64,000 nucleotides of DNA. It comes from Macquaria australasica. Lineage: Eukaryota; Chordata; Actinopteri; Centrarchiformes; Percichthyidae. The DNA lies in assembly GCA_005408345.1 (NCBI GenBank), contig SEMN01000100.1, positions 248,001 through 312,000 of the forward strand, in the 5' to 3' direction. The first letter of the stretch is position 1; every line of letters starts with the position of its first letter. Below are positions 47,521 through 59,736 of the stretch, piece after piece. Below the pieces are notes generated by a model, which was not told where the DNA came from, made no database searches, and saw only the letters and a program-made list of their open reading frames with translations. The translations under genes were made by a program, and so were the position numbers.

Positions 47521-49266
47521 CCCACAGCTACTGTAGCTGAGCACATCACTCCCACTTTGCAACTAAACTTGGAACAGGATCACTTTTTGGAAGTTGTCGA
47601 AATCTTATATATTTTTGCTTTAGAAGAAAACAGTGCAAATGATGTGAAATTTTACAGCCGGTTGGATCATTTATTTTTCTTCACACTGTACTTTTTTTTT
47701 TGGAGAAACGCTAGATTTGAAACATAACTAGATTGACTGGACGTCCCCACAGCACGAGCCTGTCAAGTTGCAACTGTGGGACCAATTCTGTCCAGAAAGT
47801 TGCCTCTTTGGTGTGATGAAGTCATTTACAACTATTGATCTAATAGTCAAACTCGGCATGTTAACCTGAAGAGCCTTGGAGGGAGTTTCTGGGAAAATGG
47901 AGGTGCCCCAGGGACCCTCTCATAAGCTCAAGCAAGACACAATAGACAGAGATGTAATTTAAAATATTATCTGTGGCCTGGGCCCTCTTATAAGTCAGTA
48001 TAGTGCTGCAGTCCTGCCATAGCTTCCTGGATCTATTCTAATAGTAAAAGTTTCATAGGAAAAACCATGGCAGGTTTTGTTGGCTTGAAATATAAGATTA
48101 ATTAAAAGTAACTTTCACTGTAAAAGTAAGTCTTCAAATGGGCAGTAAATTAACCTGATGGACGTAAACATCACTGTTTATACAGGTATGAATTTAGATT
48201 AGCAACTTCAGGAAGATATCAGCATTTGTCTTACAATACAGAGCACAAACACATGGAAAAGTCTTGGTACAAGAAGAAACAATGCAATGCAAGAGGGAAT
48301 ACAGTAAAATCTTTGCTAAATGTATTATTAATTGTAGAATGTTAATTATAAACCAATCATTTGTTGTTCATTCTGAGACTCAGTGTTTTAATCAGTAAAA
48401 GATATGAGATGTAGATATTTCATACCCAAGGAGAATAGTAAATATGAAAGTCTTACCCATCATAAATATACATAGTGTATCAATAGTTGTTAATGTTAAT
48501 AAATGTTATCAGATATATTACCCATGTGTACAGGGCCCAATATTCTGTTCACACACTGCTGTAGATACACATTTACAACTCCTAGTGTTCTGTGTGTGTA
48601 TGTGTGTGTGAGAGAGTGTGCACTGTGCTGTCGAGCTGGGTGGCCCGTGGGCTCCCCCAGGTGTAGTCCAGATGAAGGGGTCTTTACCGGGGCGTCCCTG
48701 CTGCTATGCCCTCTGCTTGTCCGTCTTGTTCCCCAGGAGCGTCGGGCTTTAAACTAGCTCTGTGACCTCCTCCTCCAGCATGGCCTGTCTGAGCAGGAGA
48801 GGAACCCTCCCAGCCCTGGAGGATAGTCCCCAGCTAACTACAGTCCCCATCCCTCTCCACCTCTTTCATGGACTTCCCTGCACATGGGAGCCCCTGTGGA
48901 AGTTTTAGTAAACTGAAACATGTTCAAATTCATGTTCAGAATGGAGATTAATAATGATTTATGGTCTAAGCCCACGCCACTGATTTTGTTAAAACAGAAT
49001 AATTGTCAAAGATGAAGGAGTATGGTTCAATAGGGCAGGCAGAGGGTTGCTCATTCTCTCCTCTCTCCCTCCATCTTCCTCTTTCTCGCCATCCCCCCTC
49101 TGCACCCCCCTGTGCTTTATGGGGATTGGTCAATTGTTAGGTCAGTTGTTCCCTCTGAGGAAGAAGGGTGAATGAAAATTGTAGGCTGCCTCCCTAAACA
49201 ATGAGAGAAACATCTGTTTTCTGCAGCTTATAGGTCATTTTCTTTTCACTGTGGAACACAGAGACG

Positions 49267-49269
<3 letters not shown>
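47521..49269. other. Non-coding stretch, no gene seen
   Basis: AT-rich DNA with a balanced part at 48590-48900 that includes a short GT run (48591-48610). The plus frame at 48503-48757 has no domain. Nothing else is recognisable. Confidence 0.5.

Positions 49270-49338
<69 letters not shown>
49270..49338. repeat. (CA)n microsatellite
   Basis: About 34 uninterrupted CA units after GAGACGCTCG. Confidence 0.97.
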
Positions 49339-49340
<2 letters not shown>

Positions 49341-52199
49341 GTACATACAAGTGGTATGATTGAATTTTTTTTCTACCATATTTCGTGATGCAACTCATAT
49401 TTCAGTAAATCACAAGACAGAACATTTTTCAGGCAGTTCAAATTTTATTTATTTGTTCTCTCACCAGGGGTGTATTTCTTCAACTTTTTTCTGCTGTAGT
49501 CGGAGATGTTATCTTGCATGTGTTTTCTATTTTACATGTGCAAGTTGGAGACCTGGGAAGAACCAGTGGCGCAACAGGGCTTTCTGTATTATTGTCTTCT
49601 GATTATTTCACTTTTTTTGTTGTTGCTCCAATTGGAAAAATAACATGCATCGTTCCTTTGACCTACAAGATCATGGCAGAAAGTATGTCTTTGAAAAGTA
49701 AAACAAAAAATCCACTTTTAAATAAGATCAATTGTAAACAAACCCAGGGCAACCCTTTGAAAGGCCCCGCCAAGAGATTTACCTTGCCCTGTGGCAAATA
49801 ATATTTCTTGAACTGGGTTTAAATTTCAAGTGTCTTGGGTTTATAAAAACCAGGAACAAAAGAAAGCCAGTCTCTGAACAGCAAATATTATCTGCTGGTT
49901 GGGCAAGATGTCAAGATTGCCTTTTTGTTGTCTCAAATGCAGGGCCAGATCTAGTGTCTGGCAAATCCCAGAATAAACCTCAGAATATATCCCTATTTAC
50001 TTGAATTTAGTAGGATCACTATAAAACCACATCTGCATGCACAGTTTGAGATAGACCTTATCTGTATGTTGAATTTTCACAAGCTGTGTCCTTTCAAGAG
50101 TTCTTTGAATTTTGCTTTTAACAATGTAAAGCCCCAGCCCAGCTTCCCTTGCTTCTTACAATATGTATTAATTTCTTGGTTTATACAACATTTAATATTT
50201 TTCCTGCTTTGCAAGGACTGTTATAACTTGAATATACTTCTATGGACTACATGTTTTCTAGGCTCAGAATAATATTTTACATCATTAGAATAGCTTCATT
50301 TTTAACAGTTTCCACTGCACTGTAATTTGATGATTAATTATAGAAAGAAATAAAGGAGATTGTGCTGGCATGCTCTGTAATAGCTATCTTTCAGGATGAT
50401 AAACATAGCAATAACTATTTACTTTTTCTTGGTAATAACAGTACTAGGAAACCATGTAATGACCTGTTCCCTTGATCAGTTTGATATTGCCCCCAAAATG
50501 CCCAATTCTGAGACTACAACCCCCCACCACCACCTCAGCACGTACATTCCCACCTCTTCATTCTGCCTGCTGCGACACATTTTTAGCTTTTGTTTGTTTA
50601 TGTTATTTAAAAAAAGAGAACACATCAGAGAAAAATGGCTAAGTAATCATAAAAGAAAGCTGCTGCTGCACCCCTGAGTCACTTTTCTTTTAATTGGATG
50701 CAGCTTTTAAGTGAACTTCAGTGGCTGGATAGAGGGAGGAACAGCGCTGTCTGTAATTTAGTTTTCCTTTGTAGTGAACCCTTGTCAGGGCCAAATAAAC
50801 CCAGTGCAGCTCACCGACCGAGCAACCTTTCCCTGCAAACCATTGCACCCCAGCAAGAGAGCCTTCTCTGTCATCTGATGTTCCACTCTACTTAAAACAG
50901 AGCAGGGGAGGTGGGGGGTTGGAGTGTGGGGTGTAGAAAAAAAGAAAGAGAGAAAAGCCACGGCCCCGCTATCATCATTTTATTTTGATTTTTTTCCCCA
51001 TCCCATTCTTTAATCCCTCTGATGAAGTCTGGACAGGCAGAGGCATGCTCTCGCAGACAGCAATTTCACTGCACCATATGTGCCTCACACATCGGATGGC
51101 AGGGAGGAGAGGGGTCTGTCGGGAGCTCAGCCAGGAGAAAGGAGAGAGGAAGAAAATACACGACATGAAATCCAGAATGGGCTGCCGTTGGGGCACACTG
51201 ATACCCCGAGATGTTTTTTTTTTTTGGCAGCATCAGCTTGTGCTGCTTTAGCAACGTGCCCATCATGCATTTACCGCTACAAAAACGCACTGAATGAAAC
51301 ATGTCACAAACGATACACTTCTGAAATATTAGCACTTATGCAGGTAAACAAATGAGCCAGGTACTCACACAAAAGGAGCCAGGTACCCACACAAAATGGT
51401 GGTAAGCTGTGAGCTGCTTGGCCCCTCCCTGCGCTGAGGATATGGTGCCGACACCCTGATCATGTGATTAGAGAGGATGGAAAATAGCTGCGCGTCTACT
51501 GTGGTTGCCTTCAGACTTCCCTGGTTTATCCGTCCGCCCAGAGGAGATGCCCTTAATTTACTGTAGACAGGCATCGGTGCAAGACAGAAGGACAGCTAAT
51601 ATTTATTCAGACATTGACACCATAGTTTTGCAAAAATGCTTTAGATCAGACCTACATTACATATTTGATTTTGGGACCAAACATTTGTATTTCTTTTACG
51701 TATATGGATGTATGTGATATCTTTTAGCACTATAAACAAAACAAAATCATCAGAATTTGCATAGTAGTAGGCCTTAAAGTGTGAACTAGTCAAATATATT
51801 TGTATGTACAGACATTAAGAACCACATCCTACAGAAAGAGATGCATGTCGCTGTAAAGGGGACAGAAAGGGGAAAGGGAATGGGTGGAGGCTAAAATAAT
51901 TAAATTTGGGTCAATAGACCTTGCCCAGTTACATGCAAGGGGAGATCCATAACCCTGCTTGTTCCTTGATCTGCTTGCATTTTCAGCACACTCTGTGCTG
52001 AGCAAGCAAGTTGTTCCTTAAATCTCACACTTGCTTCCTATATACATAATATATCCATCTCATATCCTCTAGACCTGTTTACTCCACCGGTGAAATATGT
52101 GTAGACCTCAGGAGAGACGCGCTGCATTTGCTCTTCTCTTAGAGAGAGTGGAGAGGAGAGGATGTTAGTGAGGGTGGGCGGGTGGTGGGGGGGCAGAAG
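49339..52199. other. Non-coding stretch with a candidate exon
   Basis: AT-rich to about 50680, then more balanced to 51560. A candidate plus-strand exon at 51231-51343 is listed separately. Several overlapping open frames on both strands at 50975-51355 reflect low stop density rather than any recognised protein. No RNA gene or transposon is seen. Confidence 0.45.
51231..51343 (+). other. Candidate 113-nt exon, open frame, unknown product
   Basis: A T-rich acceptor (T12 then GGCAG at 51226-51230) is followed by 113 nt ending ATGCAG|GTAAACAAATG, a good donor. One frame is open throughout. Its translation, SACAALATCPSCIYRYKNAL and on to ALMQ, has four Cys and one NET glycosylation-type sequon, but I recognise no family. 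The exon would have phases 1 and 0. Chance pairing of decoy splice sites is a serious alternative, and a conserved non-coding element is another. Confidence 0.17.
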
Positions 52200-52540
52200 G
52201 TTACACTTAAGCTCTTATTGGGTAGTATGTAATTAAGGCTGCATTTGGCAGCTTTCAATTTTAGGTGAGAATTGAAGGGGAATTAGAGTGACTGTGTCTA
52301 TTACTAAGCTCACCTGAGAGCTCAGGAGCATGTATCAGTTCTCTGAAGCTCAGTCCTGTCTTATAGATTACTCCACAATGGGCTGGCCGGGCTTGCTGAC
52401 ACTGAGATGCTGTTAAGATGGTCTGGCATCGTTCGAGTGAATTCAGCGTTTCTGTAGGAGGAAAACAAACTCCAGTTAATTTACTTATTTTTGATGAAGA
52501 TGCTTTGATTAAAATACTTTTGCTCACTTACAGAAACACA
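52200..52540. promoter_or_regulatory. Candidate conserved block, encloses a candidate exon
   Basis: Balanced composition with ATGTAATTAAGGC, GGAATTAGAGTG, CTCCAGTTAATTTAC and GATGCTTTGATT words. The last resembles a TCF/LEF site. The same interval holds the minus-strand candidate exon 52314-52451, so conservation here could be coding, regulatory or both. Confidence 0.27.
52314..52451 (-). other. Candidate 138-nt exon, phase-symmetric, unknown product
   Basis: On the minus strand a good acceptor (GTTTTCCTCCTACAG, with a branch-point-like TTAAC about 22 bases upstream) precedes a 138-nt segment. The segment ends CTCTCAG|GTGAGC, close to the ideal donor. One frame is open throughout: it starts with two bases of a split codon, has 45 whole codons and ends with one base, so both introns would be phase 1 and skipping would keep frame. 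The peptide begins TLNSLERCQTILTASQCQQ and is not one I know. A random 46-codon frame stays open about one time in ten per frame, so this is suggestive only. Confidence 0.22.
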
Positions 52541-53212
52541 AAAATAGAGCACAAGGGTCCCCAGCTGTTCCCAGCCGAGCCGCTATTGTGAAACATTCTT
52601 CACAGTAACGCATCAGTATCATTGCATCCATGCCGGGTTGGACAGCAGCTCCAGCGAATCGTTTTAAATGTATTTTAAATGGCAATAATAAGGCCTGCTG
52701 AGTGATTGATGCTGTCAGCGTACAGCGTATACCTATGCAACCCTGGGCCCAGCAGGTGTAGATCAGCAGCACATTAGACAGACAGGGGGAAATGTGGCAC
52801 GCATGTGGCGATGTCTGGCGGTGGAGACATACATCAGCTGTCCCTCAGCAGCGGCAATACAGTATGTACTGTTGCTCCTTGAAGTGTGGTAAGAGCTCTG
52901 CCCAGGAGGATCTGTATAATGCTCTTCATTTGCTGCAGGGGAAACTGAGACATCCCAGGGTATTGATCCAACTATTGACATCATTTGACGGTTCCTTTCA
53001 AGCATATTGTTAGGCTGCCAAGGAAAGTGAGTGAAAGTGTATAGGGGTGATCTTGCTGTCATCAGGGCAGCGTGTGTAATGTAGTACATGCATATTCAAA
53101 GGTTACTCTTGTTCAAAAAGATTAACACGCCTTGACCCTGAGCAGTTTCGCCCTAGTCTCTTTTAACCTCTGCAGGAAAGCCTGCAGCTCTATAAGGCTT
53201 ATCGCTCCAGTC

Positions 53213-53238
53213 TTTTTTTTTTTTTTTATTTTTTTTTA
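53213..53238. repeat. Poly(T)-rich tract
   Basis: Two long T-runs separated by a single A, ending before ATCATTGTGG. It may be a reversed A-tail, but no retroposon body is recognisable beside it. Confidence 0.9.
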
Positions 53239-53512
53239 TCATTGTGGGCCATCATCCTAAATTTCTTTATATCTTGAATTATCAGCAGACATGATTTAGT
53301 TTTTTAAATAATGAATTATAACTTTGTAATTATAATGAAATCCAGCAGTGAGGAGGGACAATGTATTTCGACTCTAATTTGCACCTGTTGAAAATGAATG
53401 AATACTTCATTGAGCAATTTGGCCGTTTCCCTTGAACTGTGAGAGACTGTGTCCAGTCAGCATTTGGGCTGTGGAGGCTGCCCTTGACTTTGAGCCATTC
53501 CCAGGCTCCTGA

Positions 53513-53535
53513 GGGCTCCGAGGGGCTCCGAGGGG
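53513..53535. repeat. Tandem decamer GGGCTCCGAG
   Basis: GGGCTCCGAG occurs at 53513-53522 and again at 53523-53532, followed by GGG. Just before it is the related word AGGCTCCTGA, suggesting a short decayed tandem array. Confidence 0.85.
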
Positions 53536-56100
53536 ACAGCTTTGTGTGACGCACAGAGAGCAGATGTTCCTCCGCATTTGTTGTGGCCGGTTTGGGATGC
53601 TGTCTCTGTCCAGACCTGACCCCTGACCCTTTAGGTTGATTAGCATGCTCCTGCAGTAGGGGTCAAAAAACAAATCTCACATGCTCAGTGCAGCTTTGGA
53701 GTCGAGATGGAGAAAAATCTGTTTTCTGTGAATAATCTTTTTTTTATTTCATAGGCTCAGTACAATGTAATAACTGATCAGATGTTATATATGAGTTTTA
53801 TCTGAAAATACAGTTTAGTGTGATTTTGCTAATTTCATTAAATCTGCAGAAAGCCTGGTAATGATTTTTTTTGGTAAAATTAATAAAATGAGTTTACAAA
53901 ATAATGTTTTATTCAGAAATAATATATTTTGTCTCCTGTTTAAATTTGCCTCTTTTTAAAAAATATTTGAAATAACTTGTATCTAGGCCTGATACCTCTA
54001 AAACTTTAACAAGGTGATGATTTTGTAGTAATTAAAACATTTTGGTTTTATTTATTTTTTCATCTTTTCTCTCATTTCTTCTTTCCTTTCTTTTTCATGT
54101 ACAGTAAGCTAACATACTTGACGATTCATGGAGTCAGATCGTAATCACTGTAACAGTAGTATAATAGTTGATCATTATGTTATATAATCATATTTTTAAA
54201 AATCACACTCTTAGGCCTACGTAAGTTCAGCTTCAAGTTTCAATGGTCCAGCAGATTTTTTTTAACGTGAGACCATGTTTGTGTGTACTGCTCTTACTGT
54301 ATGCATGGTTTGTGAGAACTCATACACGCCATGATGGAGTATAAGCAATGGATCCCGGCTGAACTGGGAATATATTACGCTGGTCTTAAATAGTCAGGTC
54401 ATAAATTTGCAGTGGCATCTCTATCTCTCAAACTGGGGTCCTCTGCTTTTCCTTCCTCTCACCGTGTATCGTACAGTAGTGAGATGTTGTGAAGCTGCTC
54501 CCTACTGACCACCTTCAGGCCCCGGGGCTTTCTGTAGGGAATGAGCTACTTGCTGACCACTTCAATAAAATTCAATCATAGGTATCATTTGCAATTCTTG
54601 TAACTATGTTCAGACTTTATAATGTGACAGGCTCTGTCAAAATCTAGACTATTAGAATAGAAGTTAAACCAAAATTTTCCTCCAATGGATCATTTGTGGG
54701 GGGGTCTAATACTGTTACTGAGAGGTGTGCTGAAAGGATGGAAAGACCTACAGAATATTGATTCCTGTTAAATCAGGAAAGTTAACTTTCCTTGAGTTTA
54801 TCAAACTAAATACAGTGAGAAAAAATATACAGGAAACTGACTTTGTCAGTGTGGCTGACAGTATGATGTTGGTATTACTTACGGTGGAGTCTGATGCTTG
54901 CGAATGAACAGATATTGTGGAAAATGATCATTTTGTGTAAAAATCTGTTATTCCACGTGAAAAATAACAGTTTGGCCGCAATACATAATAAAATGTCTTC
55001 ATTTTTGAAGAAAGCTCAAAATGCTAAATCTTATGCCCCATGTCAAATTATGATTGATGCACTGAAACATTAAAAAGCATACTCATTAAGTAATTTCACA
55101 CCTGAGACTGGAATTTAAAGGGGTCTTGACATGTTTGTCAGCCTAATATTAATCATTGCTGTGCTGCAAAAGAAATGTCTTCCATTGGTCTATATTATTC
55201 TGACCCATTAAATTTAATAACCTCTATTTTACATCCTAACTAGAGCCTTATATGAGTCAGTTATGATTGCGTAAAGGACTAAATGCTGACTGATTCACTG
55301 TTAGGCTTTTTAAAAAGTTTTGATTTGGTACAAATTACAAAACTATGATTGGCCTGTAGAGAAAAGCGGCTTTGTTTAGCTGAGCTGTGGCAGCTCTGTA
55401 TTGTCCCTTCTCTCAGAGACATGCTGTACGGGCTCCAGTTTATTTGACCTCAGCCACATTGTTGACTCTTTCAAGGTAACAGGAAGCATCTTATTGTGTT
55501 GTCTGAAGTACGGTGATTACTGCTTTCCCTATGAAAGTTTCTCCAGGATCAAAGACTCTCTCATGCATTAATAAAGGGTGTTTTGTGAGAGTCTTATTAG
55601 CTGTAATGTGCCTGTCTGGTAATTCATGTCTGATGGCAGCAAGCGTCAGTTGTAGGCGGAAGAATGAAAGAGCACAGACAGTGTTGTATTTCAATATTGC
55701 TGCCTCTTATGGGTACCGGGGCTAAATTTATATTGATCTGAATTTGATAATGATTCTATTAGCTCTATTAAATTTGTATATATTCAAGGGCTCAGTTACA
55801 CACCGAAACAGAAAAAGAGCCAAAGAAAACAAATTAGTGTGTAAGGGTGGATTGTGTTGCATGTAATATAAGAGGGGACCATTGTTGGGGATCATCAGGA
55901 ACTGTCTGTGAAATTAGAAAGAAGAGGCCTTGTTTGCGCATATGTGAGTGTGTAAATATCTGTACCTAAATTGCTTCTGGCTGGTTGTAATTAATGCAGA
56001 TTTAATTGATTATTCAGACTGTGTGATGGTGTATGTGTATATTTTATATCAAACTATATTTTACAAGTTAATCAGTTAGATATTTAAATGTATTATCTTC

Positions 56101-57900
56101 TTCTCTGTCTTTATTTTAAGTTTCAAAGGTTAACACACTCACCTGCACATTGAGTGACACAGAGGCTGGTCAGTTTACAGAGGCTACTAGGTTACTTGTT
56201 ATTAACACACTGACCAATTATTGGCACCTCACTGACACTGGTCAGCAGGCCTGCCAATACCTGTCTCCTACTATCATGGCCAGACAGAGGTCATTATCAG
56301 AGATCTGGGCCACAATGGGGACCTCAGGGACTCCACTATTCACTGGCTCAACAGGCCTATAGCCGAGACAGGTCAGGTCAGTGCAAACTCCCCACCCTCC
56401 CACCCCGACCTCTCTCTGTCTTCCCCCTCTGCCTCTCTCTGTTTCTGTCTCATCATCTTGCTTTTCTTTTAACGCGTGCTGTGGCTTGTATGAAAGAGTT
56501 TACTGGCACACCTCGATATTTTCTTAGTTTCTGGGGATGTTTTCTATCAGTAGATTTACAGCCATGTAGGTTATCAACACTGAGCGCCTCCGAGCTTTGC
56601 CTGTGGCCCCTGCAGTTACAGTTGATATGGAGGAATCACAACTCAGCCACAGTGTTTTCATTTCAGTTGGCAGCGTGAGGCTGATAAATCTTTGGGAAAA
56701 CACTCATTTAGACGGTGTGCATATGGATACGTCCCTCGAAAGTAATGGGTATTGTATACTTAGGGGAATTAACATAAGACATTTTACACAGTCTAAGAAA
56801 ATATAATTCATGCATAATTGATTGGCGGCATGATTGCCCGAGTTTACTGTCATTTTTCTGTGGTGAGACAAAGTCTTTCCTCGGGCTGTTTAGCCTAATG
56901 GACTTTGGGGATATTTAATTTAGGGCTGTCCAGGAGCAGAAATGGAGCTCCAGAACTCTCACTCTCTTTTATATAACATGTATGGCTCCCACCACTTAAA
57001 TGACTCTCATTTAGCATGCAAACCCATGGTCAGAGCCGGTCTAATTGCCTGTCATTTTGATAAACTCTATCAACTTATTTAAATTTGTTGTGCCTCACAT
57101 CCCAGTTTGAGGTGCAGGTGAGGAGAGTGGTACCATTGGCATCCTTTCATATAGTGATTTGACAGAGATGTGAAATAAAAGGCATAATGTTCTGCAAAAA
57201 GTATGTTGTATTAGGAAATATACTGTATATAAGCAAAAAGAACACACTTCTTTCTTTGGGACAATGCAGTTTTTTTCTTCCTCCTATCTTACTGTTGATA
57301 TCTTGTAACACGTTCGTGAAATTAGTTTAAAAGCATCAACCGTGACCTGGGACACAAATGTGTGTTATCCCAAATGTCGTGATATATTTTGGGAAATGAC
57401 TATTGTAAGCTAATGTGAGTGTAGGTATGTAGTCATGAGGAATCTGCATAGTTCAAAGATTTTAATCATACAATGCAAAAGTTTTAAGAAACTTGGGATT
57501 ATGAACATTTATCTTTAATATTATATTTTTAGTGCTTTCTAGCTAAGGGTTGCCAACTGAAGTATATCCTAAACTACTGCATATCTAGTAGTATCCTGCT
57601 TATCTATCTATTCTATCTATGGGAGTATTCATTTTTGGCACTGAAACAAAAATACATCAACTTCTAAAGAAAGCAACATATACATTTTTGGTTTTGTGCA
57701 GCAGGGGATGTTTGAACCTTTTGGCCATAATAATGCCCGCAGTGGGGCTGAAGCCGGTGATAGAGCCTGTCTTTGGTTGACGATGCTGCAACTTGCTTTG
57801 AACTTTGTATGTTTTGTGGTCTGTATATGTTGAACAAGTTGTTTTAGTAATTCGTACTTTTTCTATACTGGATAAAGTCAGGTATTGGTTGGCAAGGTCT
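56101..57900. promoter_or_regulatory. Candidate conserved non-coding region
   Basis: Two balanced sub-blocks stand out, 56140-56370 and 56810-57150. The second contains CATGCATAATTGATTGG, ATATTTAATTTAGGG, CTTAAATGACTCTCATTTAG, GGTCTAATTGCCTGTCA (homeodomain plus TALE-type CTGTCA) and TTTGATAAACTC. A perfect minus-strand donor, TGCAG|GTGAGTG, lies at about 56141 and a good plus-strand donor, GTGCAG|GTGAGG, at 57120. Neither has a convincing acceptor. After 57150 the DNA is AT-rich, with a CTAT tetranucleotide run at 57602-57620. Confidence 0.35.
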
Positions 57901-58989
57901 CTGTCATAAAGAGGGGTGGCGAGGACAGCCTTGGAAGGTTTTCAGTGAGCAGTTGAACAGTCCAGCATGGTGCTGACTGAAGACTGAAAAGATGAAAGTT
58001 GCAGAGGACTTGAAACCTTGGCCACTTTCACACCTACGCACTTTCCAAAGAGCACTTCAGTCGAAGCATACAGCAGGCCTTATGATGGCTCTGAACGTGG
58101 ACGGGCTAATAGCCATGTTCGGCAGCTGGCCCTTTCACAGCGAGAAGGACAGGGTGAACAGGACATGGCCAAGCCCCTTGGTCGCTGCTTCATTATCCCT
58201 CTGTAACCATCCACATCAGCAGACACCTCCACTCCAGCCTGCTGGGCCTGCCGCTACACCGGCCACTCGCCCGAGACGAAAGGCAATGAACTCCAAAACA
58301 TGCCGTTCATCTTCCAGATGGAGTGATTTACTGATTTAGCATGGGCTCTGTCCCCCAAGAGCCACTGCACCCATACACCAGCATTCCCCACTCTGCTGAA
58401 TAAACATTTATTTTCTTTAACTTGATGTTCTGATATTATGAAAATAGAAATCAAGCAGTCAAAATGCATTTGGAACATTCTGTGCATAACCGACCGATGG
58501 AGAAAATAGAGAAAAATGACACTGGGGGAGTAAGTGAGGAAAAATGAATATACAGTATCTGCCTGGACTGCGGTCCTCAGAGGGGATTTGGAATCGTACT
58601 GGGGAGGGATGGGGGATGTTCCTTTTCCTGCTGAGCTGTACCAAAGAGGGGAAGGGGCACAGTTATTTTTATTTCCCTTTTTTATTACCTTCCATGAAGG
58701 AGAGTTTTTTAGAAGCTGGATTTCACTTTCGTAATTTTCTCATCACTCAGATGCAGCCACCTGTCTCTTCCCAAGATCCCCATCCTTTGTCTCTTAAATA
58801 ATAAGCCTACACCCGCATACGAAATGGGGTAAGGAAAATGACCAGGGAGGGAAAGTAGAAGGTGTTAGCGAGGGAGGCAAGAGATGGAAAAGGGGGGAGA
58901 GAAAAAGAATAATAATAATAAAAATAAATAAAAAAAACAGCACCAGCAATAGAAGACAGGGGGGTGGGGTACTAAAGGATGAGAGAAGT
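57901..58989. other. Non-coding stretch, no gene seen
   Basis: Balanced DNA at 57990-58340 gives two overlapping plus frames (57992-58339 and 58018-58206) with no domain, so I take them as chance. Purine-rich DNA with AATAATAATAAA occurs at 58880-58940 and a G-rich run at 58955-58970. Confidence 0.45.
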
Positions 58990-59130
58990 GACCTTTTTCT
59001 CCCTGGCTTGCGTCTGGCCATCAGTAAGCAGCCATGTTTGAGAGGGAAGCCATTTTCTTGCCCCGCTCATTACTGTGTTTTATATTCAGCTGTGTTGGGA
59101 GGCGCCGGACACTGTTCAACCCTGCAGTCA
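58990..59130 (+). promoter_or_regulatory. Candidate regulatory block with two YY1-type sites
   Basis: GCCATGTT at 59031-59038 and GCCATTTT at 59049-59056 both fit the YY1 pattern GCCATNTT on the same strand, 18 bp apart, in a balanced segment. YY1 sites often lie at or just downstream of transcription starts. No exon is supported nearby, although open frames of 134-152 codons cover the region to 59480. These have no recognisable domain. Confidence 0.27.
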
Positions 59131-59630
59131 TGTCAGGCATCAGTTGAAGGGTGTGTATTATGTCTGTCCGTACGGGTGTGTGTTTGTGTGTGTAAGGTTC
59201 GAGGGAGGGGCTGTGAAGGGGAGCCGGGGGCACTCAGGATTAGACGGAAAGACCCCTGGGTTGGAGGCCAGAGCTCAAGTTCATCACTGCAGACAATGGA
59301 AAGCTCTTCAGAAAGCAATTGGGCTCTCAGTGATATTGGCCTCTGTGGCGTGGACTGCGCTACAAAACTCTCCTCTCATCCACCGCCATCACAGCTGCAC
59401 CTTTGCTCTCGCCTGTCTTCTCCCAGTCCAGTTCGTGTCCCCTCATGCTCATCCTGCTACTTTTAATTATAGCCCATAAGCATGACCAAATGCCACGGTG
59501 ACCATGTGTGTGTTTATTTGTGCTGTTTCTGCGTGTGCGAGAGACAGAGGCGCTGTTTATCTGGGCATGCGCACGGGGTCAGACTGTGCTCTGAGTGCAA
59601 TACACAGCGACAGAGCAACCACCCTCCCCA
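59131..59630. other. Non-coding stretch with long chance frames
   Basis: The plus frames 59008-59466 and 59075-59479 overlap in different phases. Both are Ser/Cys-rich without a domain, and the minus strand is open too. A GT-rich part lies at 59172-59195. I see no splice pair that frames an exon. Confidence 0.4.
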
Positions 59631-59637
59631 ACACACA

Positions 59638-59734
<97 letters not shown>
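59631..59734. repeat. Very long (CA)n microsatellite
   Basis: About 52 CA units with one ACGCGC interruption near the left. It is the longest array in the window. Six overlapping open frames across it are repeat translations. Confidence 0.98.

Positions 59735-59736
<2 letters not shown>

Larger units (their letters stand above)
52541..56100. other. Non-coding stretch, largely AT-rich
   Basis: From 52541 to 53700 the DNA is balanced, with overlapping frames on both strands and no domain. Decamer repeats at 53513-53535 and a poly(T) tract at 53213-53238 are listed separately. From 53700 to 55350 it is very AT-rich and plain. At 55380-55730 it is balanced, with an acceptor-donor pair (about 55417-55476) whose one open frame is unremarkable. 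Confidence 0.45.

Noticed and set aside
59008..59479. Overlapping plus-strand frames of 152 and 134 codons
   Set aside because: They overlap in different phases, are Ser/Cys-rich, and neither has a recognisable domain or flanking splice sites. The minus strand is open too.
59631..59734. Several His-Thr and Cys-Val frames through the CA array
   Set aside because: They are translations of the dinucleotide repeat.
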